The translations under genes were made by a program, and so were the position numbers. The notes under the pieces are model-generated. The model was not told where the DNA came from. It worked only from the letters and a program-made list of their open reading frames with translations, and searched no databases. 11,983 nucleotides of DNA from Opitutaceae bacterium. Lineage in GTDB: Bacteria; Verrucomicrobiota; Verrucomicrobiae; Opitutales; Opitutaceae. Positions 7,844 to 11,983 of this stretch are shown here, one piece after another. The stretch is taken from the NCBI GenBank assembly GCA_031266495.1, contig JAISAX010000678.1, positions 1 to 11,983 on the forward strand, written 5' to 3'. Every line of letters begins with the position of its first letter. Position 1 is the stretch's first letter.

Positions 7844-7853
7844 GAAAACGAAA

Positions 7854-7882
7854 GAACCGCAACCTTTGCGGGGCTGCGGTTC
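7854..7882 (-). terminator. Hairpin with T-rich tail upstream of rsmG (terminator or attenuator)
   Basis: GAACCGCA (7854-7861) pairs perfectly with TGCGGTTC (7875-7882) around a 13-nt loop. Read on the minus strand the stem is followed by TTTCGTTTTC, moderately T-rich, directly before the rsmG ATG. It could end the transcript of the small ORF at 7901-8008 or attenuate read-through into rsmG. Confidence 0.5.
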
Positions 7883-7900
7883 GTCAAAATCGGGAGGCGG

Positions 7901-8008
7901 CTATTTCTTCGTTTTGGCTTTTTTGGCGGTGGCGGCAGCCACTTTCCTGCGCTTCTGGTAAGCCTCGCGGCGCTTCTTCTTGATGACCTTGTTGTATTGT
8001 TTGCCCAT
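7901..8008 (-). CDS. Small lysine/arginine-rich basic protein (35 aa)
   Basis: An ATG at 8008 opens a 35-codon frame ending in TAG at 7901-7903. The product begins MGKQYNKVIKKKRREAYQKR and ends in an Ala/Lys-rich tail (KVAAATAKKAKTKK); 16 of 35 residues are Lys or Arg. The bias resembles small ribosome-associated or nucleic-acid-binding proteins, and the place just ahead of a 16S rRNA methyltransferase gene on the same strand fits a link to the ribosome, but I do not recognise the family and give no function. The ORF is well formed: it fills the space between an upstream repeat region and a hairpin that precedes rsmG. No Shine-Dalgarno is visible (upstream CAATTTCACAAACCT). Short length makes chance possible, although the composition argues against it. 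Confidence 0.6.
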   Translation of the reverse strand: MGKQYNKVIKKKRREAYQKRRKVAAATAKKAKTKK

Positions 8009-8078
8009 AGGTTTGTGAAATTGAAGGGCCAAGCAGGACGGAGCAGGGGAGGGGAGTCAAGCACGGCGAGCAGCCGAT

Positions 8079-8120
8079 GATGCTCAGATGCTCAGGGGTG
8101 TAATTGAGGGGGGGGGGGGG
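8079..8120. repeat. Tandem 8-mer and G13 homopolymer
   Basis: GATGCTCA is repeated in tandem at 8079-8086 and 8087-8094, and a run of 13 G lies at 8108-8120. Both are in the untranslated region upstream of the small basic ORF on the minus strand. The G run is prone to length change. Confidence 0.6.
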
Positions 8121-8162
8121 AAGCCTGGAATTTCGCCTGAACCTGAACGTAGTGATCAGTCT

Positions 8163-8279
8163 AAGGTCAAAAGTCGGAAAGTCGGAAGTCATCACCGGCC
8201 CGCTTCAGCGGGCCATCCTTGCAAAATGCTCCGCGCAGCGGAGCCACTGGCGACCTTCGTCCTTCCGACTTTTGACCTT
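8163..8279. repeat. Structured inverted-repeat element, 117 bp
   Basis: A perfect 17-bp outer inverted repeat, AAGGTCAAAAGTCGGAA (8163-8179) with its complement at 8263-8279, encloses two perfect hairpins: GGCCCGCT-TC-AGCGGGCC at 8197-8214 and GCTCCGC-GCA-GCGGAGC at 8228-8244. Together they form a cloverleaf-like three-way junction. The motif AAGTCGG is also repeated directly within the left arm. It lies between two minus-strand genes, downstream of the AraC gene and upstream of the small ORF. It may be a non-autonomous mobile or REP-type element, or a structured RNA or terminator of the AraC transcript. Confidence 0.65.
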
Positions 8280-8295
8280 TGACTGCACAGCACCC

Positions 8296-9318
8296 TTACC
8301 CGCGTCGCCGCCACACCATCGGTGTGACGCCGTGCCGTTCGCGGAAACGCTTGATAAAATAGGCGCTCAGGTTGAATCCGCACGCCACCGCCACCTCCTT
8401 GACCGAAAGGCGGCTGGTGGCCAGCAATCGCTCCGCCAGCCGAAGCCGCTCCGACCGGACAAATTCCACAAACCCGCACCGGGCGTGTATCCGGAACAAC
8501 CGGGTCAGGTGATCCTCGCTGATCCGGAAAATCCCGGACACCTGTCCGCGCGCAAGCTCGTGTTGCAGGTGTTCGGTCACATACGCGCGAATCTCCTCGA
8601 ACGTGCGCCGCCCGTGGTCAATGCCGCCGCCGCCACCGTTGCCGGACGCTGCCGTGGCGCGGGCTATCCTCTCGTCAACCTGCAATTCGCGCAGGCACCA
8701 CGCCAGCAAGGCGCGCGCAGCCGGCTGAAGAAAAACCCCGCCCTCGTCAGCCGCCGCATCCATGAGCGAGACCGCCCGCCGCAACTCCACGCTTGCCGGC
8801 GTATTTGTATGGTAATACAGCGCCGTGTGCGCTCCGCTCAACCGTTCCGATCCGGGTTCGCGCTTGTGGTGATACCAGAGAAACCTCGTGAAGTGCCTGT
8901 TGAAAACTACGGACAGGATTGTGCGCGCCGAATCATTACGCACGAGATTCCAGTCGTCCGGGTGTATCCAGTAAAACTCGCCGCGCCGCGCAACCCTGTC
9001 CTTCCCCCGGTCATTGATGTCACAAATCGCCCGGTACGCTCCTCCCAGGACAAGGATAAACCGGGGGACGTCCATCAATGCCAGATTTGTTCCGCGCGGC
9101 TCTCCTCCTCCTCCCCCTCCCCCCCTTCCCCGTCCCTCCGCGATGGACAGGCACACCGGATTGCTGTCATGCACGAAGACCGCCCCCGGCATGCCGGACG
9201 CATCCGCCAGCACCGTTTCAAGCAAACTCATAAAAGCCTCGCGCGGCCTTCCTGTTTCGATGGCCTGTTTCAATGGGCGAATGCCGGAAATGTCATTGCT
9301 CGGGTAAGACCGGATCAT
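8296..9318 (-). CDS. AraC-family transcriptional regulator
   Basis: A 340-residue regulator with a C-terminal double helix-turn-helix (about 240-338): FEEIRAYVTEHLQHELARGQ, then ISEDHLTRLFRIH, SERLRLAERLLATSRLSVKE, VAVACGFNLSAYFIKRFRERHG and TPMVW. The N-terminal half (about 80-150) looks like a cupin-type sensor (GEFYWIHPDDWNLVR). Two glycine runs stand out: Gly66-72 and Gly228-232, the first encoded by a CCT/CCC-rich tract at about 9103-9125 on the plus strand; both lie in linkers. It is divergent from the PEP-CTERM-like gene at 9519, with 200 bp between starts, so it is a good candidate to control that gene and the beta-helix gene after it. The effector is unknown, a sugar or oligosaccharide by analogy with similar loci. 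No Shine-Dalgarno is visible. Confidence 0.9.
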   Translation of the reverse strand: MIRSYPSNDISGIRPLKQAIETGRPREAFMSLLETVLADASGMPGAVFVHDSNPVCLSIAEGRGRGGGGGGGEPRGTNLALMDVPRFILVLGGAYRAICDINDRGKDRVARRGEFYWIHPDDWNLVRNDSARTILSVVFNRHFTRFLWYHHKREPGSERLSGAHTALYYHTNTPASVELRRAVSLMDAAADEGGVFLQPAARALLAWCLRELQVDERIARATAASGNGGGGGIDHGRRTFEEIRAYVTEHLQHELARGQVSGIFRISEDHLTRLFRIHARCGFVEFVRSERLRLAERLLATSRLSVKEVAVACGFNLSAYFIKRFRERHGVTPMVWRRRG

Positions 9319-9518
9319 GGCAAAAACATGGATACTTGTCTGCTCCAGGGCAACCAGCCTCGGCCTGGCCCGCGAGGCAATGTCTGAATCACCGCATTTT
9401 TGTCGGGAACGTCATACTTTTGCCAATCGCCCCGGTGTCCCGGCGAGGTACGTTTGACAGCACCGGACAGCTTCCGTTTCCCGAGCACTATTCCACCTCC
9501 CGCCTCTCACCTCCCGTT
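9319..9518. promoter_or_regulatory. Divergent intergenic region between the AraC and PEP-CTERM-like genes
   Basis: These 200 bases must carry the promoters of both genes. A TTTGACAGCACCGG block near 9450-9463, facing CCGGTGTC at about 9432-9439, forms an imperfect inverted pair that could be an operator half-site pair. I see no convincing -35/-10 pair, so no promoter is placed. Confidence 0.3.
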
Positions 9519-10304
9519 ATGAAAACACATACCACATCCCTACATCGCCGGATCATGAGTACCGGCGCATTTGCCGCCATGGTTGCCATGGTCGCCATCA
9601 CCACCATCGCGCCCGCGCAAGTTCTGGTCAGCCACACAGGCGCGGCGGACCCGACCTCGGAAGGCTGGACTGCCACCGGCACCGCCTCGCTTGGGTCAGC
9701 CAATAACGCAAGCACCGCATGGAGCATAAACGATTCCACGAACGGCTCCCTGCATTACGACCGGGCGCTTTCCACGGACGAGCAAACGAACGCCGCCTCA
9801 GCGGGCTGGATACTGTCGGTGACAATCGTGGTGACAGACTCGTCCAACACCCACAACTTCACCCGTTATGTCGATTTTGTGGATGCCGTGAACAAAGCCC
9901 GCTGGGGACTGGATTTTGGTTCGGACGCAAATGGCAACATCAATGTCTTTTTGCGAGGCACGGAAAAAAGTGTCCAATTACCGGATACAAACGCCCACAC
10001 GTTTTCCCTTGTTTACAACCCTTCCGGCGGCACCGGTGGCTCCGGCTCCGCCAGCCTCTTCATTGATGGCAGCGCCACGGCATCTCTCACTGATTATACC
10101 GGAAACAAGGACGCCAGCATCTCGTCCAGCCTGATTCGTTGGGGATCGACAGCCACCAACCCCACCGGTTCAGCCGACTACCTTGCCGTTTCCTTCGCCA
10201 TCACCACGATCCCCGAAACGGCCCGCGTCGCCACGATATTCGGCATGACCATCGCCATCGCCGGTGTCGCCTTGCGCCGCCGCTCCCCCCCCCCTCCCCG
10301 CTAA
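9519..10304 (+). CDS. Secreted PEP-CTERM-like sorting domain protein, jelly-roll type
   Basis: A 261-residue exported protein. The ATG at 9519 is preferred to the far upstream open start, because it gives a clean signal peptide: basic MKTHTTSLHRR, hydrophobic AFAAMVAMVAITTI, cleavage after APA (residue 33). The middle part (about 45-228) is Gly/Ser/Thr/Asn-rich beta sequence resembling a concanavalin-A-like or LamG fold (SLHYDRALS, THTFSLVYN-like NAHTFSLVYN, ASLFIDGS). The C-terminus has the tripartite sorting form: a PET motif (Pro232-Thr234) in place of PEP, a hydrophobic segment (237-252) and Arg253-255. In the family an exosortase cleaves this tail. An extra SPPPPR follows the arginines and is encoded by a C10 run at 10285-10294. 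It probably sits at the cell surface or in the extracellular matrix, next to a secreted beta-helix protein. Specific function unknown. Confidence 0.8.
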   Translation: MKTHTTSLHRRIMSTGAFAAMVAMVAITTIAPAQVLVSHTGAADPTSEGWTATGTASLGSANNASTAWSINDSTNGSLHYDRALSTDEQTNAASAGWILSVTIVVTDSSNTHNFTRYVDFVDAVNKARWGLDFGSDANGNINVFLRGTEKSVQLPDTNAHTFSLVYNPSGGTGGSGSASLFIDGSATASLTDYTGNKDASISSSLIRWGSTATNPTGSADYLAVSFAITTIPETARVATIFGMTIAIAGVALRRRSPPPPR

Positions 10305-10311
10305 CGCGGGG
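10296..10311 (+). terminator. GC hairpin carrying the stop codon of the PEP-CTERM-like gene
   Basis: CCCCGC (10296-10301) pairs with GCGGGG (10306-10311) around TAAC, so the TAA stop lies in the loop. The following bases are AAATTAAG, not a T-run, so intrinsic termination is doubtful. Confidence 0.35.
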
Positions 10312-10312
10312 A

Positions 10313-10340
10313 AATTAAGAATTAAGAATTAAGAATTAAG
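10313..10340. repeat. Tandem repeat AATTAAG x4
   Basis: Four exact copies of the 7-mer AATTAAG follow the PEP-CTERM-like gene at 10313-10340. They are AT-rich in a GC-rich region and lie in the gap before the beta-helix gene. Confidence 0.85.
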
Positions 10341-10400
10341 AAAACGAACCCACGCGCATGAATCACTCATGACCTGCGCGACGATCACGCCGCCCTTTCT

Positions 10401-10428
10401 GCATTCTTCATTCTGCATTCTTCATTCG
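10401..10428. repeat. Tandem 14-mer GCATTCTTCATTC(T/G) x2
   Basis: GCATTCTTCATTCT (10401-10414) is repeated with one change at 10415-10428. Its complement (GAATGAAGAATGCA) resembles the AATTAAG heptads upstream, so the two tracts form a degenerate inverted pair around about 60 bp. A C10 run follows at 10432-10441. Confidence 0.75.
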
Positions 10429-10455
10429 TCTCCCCCCCCCCTCCCGCTGTCTGCC

Positions 10456-11983
10456 ATGCGATTTCTCCGGTATTTTTTCATTCCAGCCCTCGCGATTATT
10501 TACCCCGGCACTCCGGTTCCGGCGCGTAATGATTCCGCAACCACTGCGGTTGAAATCAGCGAGCGGATACGCCTCGCTTCCGGATCCGGGACCGATGTCC
10601 CTCTCTCCCGGATCAGGATACCGAACCTCCCGCCCGCATTCCATGAGCGCCCCGGACTGGAAAACCTTCCGCGCGTTGATTACGCCGCTCTCCCCGTTGT
10701 CAACGTGCGCGATGCCGGCGCAACCGGCGACGGGGAAACCGACGAGCAGCCGGCCTTCCAAAAAGCGCTCGAAACCCTGAAGCGCCGCGGCGGCGGAATC
10801 TTATTTGTGCCCGTCGGCGCCTATGCCTTTTACAACCGGAAAAATCCCGTGGCGTGGACGCTTGAGGGCGATTCGGGAAAACCGCTCCACAACATCCACA
10901 TCGTCGGCGAAGGCGAGGCATCGCAAATCCGCTGTGTGCCCAGGCTGTTCACCGGCGGCGGATGGAGTTCGATCTATGCGTGGGATTTTGGCAGCGCCCA
11001 AAATGTCACCCTGCGCGACCTCTCGTTCAGCGTGTATCCCTTCTACAATTCCCGCGGCTCCGGGCTTTTCCGCGGCATGTATCCCGTCCAGTTCGGCTCC
11101 ATCAAATCCGGCGTCCGGTCCGTATCCAATATTCAGCTACTACGTGTCACCTTCGACCAGGGCGTGATCGGCCCGCTCTTCCGGCGTGGCTGCTCCGCCT
11201 CATGGATCGTCGATTGCCGCATTCGCAACACCTCCGCCGACGGCATTCACATCGATACCTCGTCCGGAATCACCGCGGCGTATAACATCATCGACTACAG
11301 TGGCGACGACGCCCTCGCGTCCATTTCCGTGCAAAGCGTCAAACACCCCGCCACCGCCAACCGTTTTTTGCACAACACGCTCATCTCTCCCCAAAGCCGG
11401 GGCGTCGCCGTTGGCGGCTCCGACATCGAGGTCGCGGGCAACTGGATCGAACACTCGCAACTCCCCGCGATTTTCCTGCACGCCCACGGTCACAATCCCG
11501 TTGACGGCGATCCCGTGCTCCGTCCCGTCATCCGCGGCAACATTTTTGTGGGGACCAATCTCAACCTCTCCAAAACCGCCTATCCGGGCGGCATCCTCGG
11601 CGAATTCAACATCCGGGACGCGCTCATCGAAAACAACATCCTCCATGCCACCGGCGGAGCCGGCATCAATTTCCATAAGTATCCAACAAAAAAATACAAA
11701 ACCGGAATCGAAATCATCGAACCGCGGGGAGTGGTCATTCGCGGCAACCACATCGAGGCCAGCTCCGGTCCCGGTTTCCGGGTCGAGGCGGACACGCGTG
11801 TTGCCGGCCTGCGCCTCGAAAACAACACCTTCGTCGCCAATCGCGGCGGCAGCGTTTCCATCACCGGAAAAACACCCGCCGCCAGTTTCCGTGGCAACAG
11901 GACGGACGCCCCGCCTTTCATCGCCGCGGATTCCGGCGCCGCTCCGGGCGCGACCGCGTCCGGATTTACCACTACCACCACGG
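10456..11983 (+). CDS. Secreted right-handed beta-helix protein, pectate-lyase/GH28-like (partial)
   Basis: The frame is open from the ATG at 10456 to the window end, at least 509 codons, with no stop. A short signal-like start (MRFLRYFFIPALAIIYPG) suggests export. The entry motif DAGATGDGETDEQPAFQKAL (86-105) is the standard opening of the pectate-lyase-superfamily beta-helix. Rungs with Asn/Gly ladders follow: NVTLRDLSF, NIQLLRVTF, DIEVAGNWIE, RDALIENNILHA, GVVIRGNHIE and GLRLENNTF. Residues 258-288 carry NTSADGIHID and YSGDDALAS, which recall the NTD and GDD catalytic blocks of GH28 polygalacturonases. It is therefore a likely polysaccharide-active enzyme; pectin is only a guess. It follows the PEP-CTERM-like gene by 151 nt on the same strand and may be controlled by the AraC regulator. 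No Shine-Dalgarno is seen. The 3' end is outside the window. Confidence 0.85.
   Translation, partial: MRFLRYFFIPALAIIYPGTPVPARNDSATTAVEISERIRLASGSGTDVPLSRIRIPNLPPAFHERPGLENLPRVDYAALPVVNVRDAGATGDGETDEQPAFQKALETLKRRGGGILFVPVGAYAFYNRKNPVAWTLEGDSGKPLHNIHIVGEGEASQIRCVPRLFTGGGWSSIYAWDFGSAQNVTLRDLSFSVYPFYNSRGSGLFRGMYPVQFGSIKSGVRSVSNIQLLRVTFDQGVIGPLFRRGCSASWIVDCRIRNTSADGIHIDTSSGITAAYNIIDYSGDDALASISVQSVKHPATANRFLHNTLISPQSRGVAVGGSDIEVAGNWIEHSQLPAIFLHAHGHNPVDGDPVLRPVIRGNIFVGTNLNLSKTAYPGGILGEFNIRDALIENNILHATGGAGINFHKYPTKKYKTGIEIIEPRGVVIRGNHIEASSGPGFRVEADTRVAGLRLENNTFVANRGGSVSITGKTPAASFRGNRTDAPPFIAADSGAAPGATASGFTTTTT

Noticed and set aside
7229..8080. A 283-codon plus-strand frame opposite rsmG.
   Set aside because: RsmG motifs on the minus strand establish the real gene; this is its antisense shadow.
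8163..8279. Reading the hairpin-bearing inverted repeats as a CRISPR array.
   Set aside because: There are no regularly spaced direct repeats with spacers; the arms are inverted and single.
8104..9387. A 427-codon plus-strand open frame opposite the AraC gene.
   Set aside because: The AraC helix-turn-helix on the minus strand is unmistakable, and the plus frame begins within the G13 run.
9273..9518. Extension of the PEP-CTERM-like protein upstream to 9273.
   Set aside because: It would overlap the AraC start and bury the signal peptide behind 82 residues; the ATG at 9519 gives a normal exported protein.

Overview
The window looks like a chromosomal stretch from a Verrucomicrobiota bacterium, most likely of the Opitutaceae type. 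The grounds are a GC-rich coding background, almost no Shine-Dalgarno sequences before the host genes, a PEP-CTERM-like surface protein beside an AraC regulator and a secreted beta-helix protein, and dispersed palindromes that read as GTGILPV in coding frames. The assignment is from family knowledge; no database was searched.

Left part (about 100-4850): a mobile-element graveyard built on an RHS/YD-repeat gene. The RHS gene starts at 102 with an export signal. It is interrupted at 2398-2532 by a 135-bp AT-rich element with terminal inverted repeats and a perfect 9-bp target duplication, which I read as a MITE. The insertion adds exactly 144 nt, so the frame is kept; the element supplies one in-frame stop and, ten bases further on, an in-frame ATG. 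It landed in the centre of a short palindromic repeat; an intact copy of the same palindrome lies about 300 bp downstream. The RHS core then runs into an 896-bp IS5-family (IS427-like) element with two transposase ORFs joined by a probable -1 frameshift on an A9 run. The IS replaces whatever variable C-terminal tip the RHS protein had. Beyond it lies a headless LamG-like fragment and a GC-rich structured repeat.

Middle part (4986-8280): a MalK/UgpC-type sugar ABC transporter ATPase, a GntR/FadR-type (FCD) regulator, and on the minus strand a 35-residue lysine-rich ORF, rsmG and tRNA-Leu(UAA), all in one direction. A second structured inverted-repeat element lies upstream of the small ORF.

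Right part (8296-11983): an AraC-type regulator on the minus strand, diverging from a PEP-CTERM-like secreted protein, followed by a secreted right-handed beta-helix (pectate-lyase/GH28-like) protein that is open at the window edge. This resembles a polysaccharide-degradation locus with its own regulator. Long C or G runs (10-13 nt) recur through the window, one of them inside the RHS reading frame.

I see no clear undescribed defence or metabolic system. The most unusual items are the in-frame MITE inside a palindrome within an RHS gene, the two foldable repeat elements, and the tiny basic ORF ahead of rsmG.
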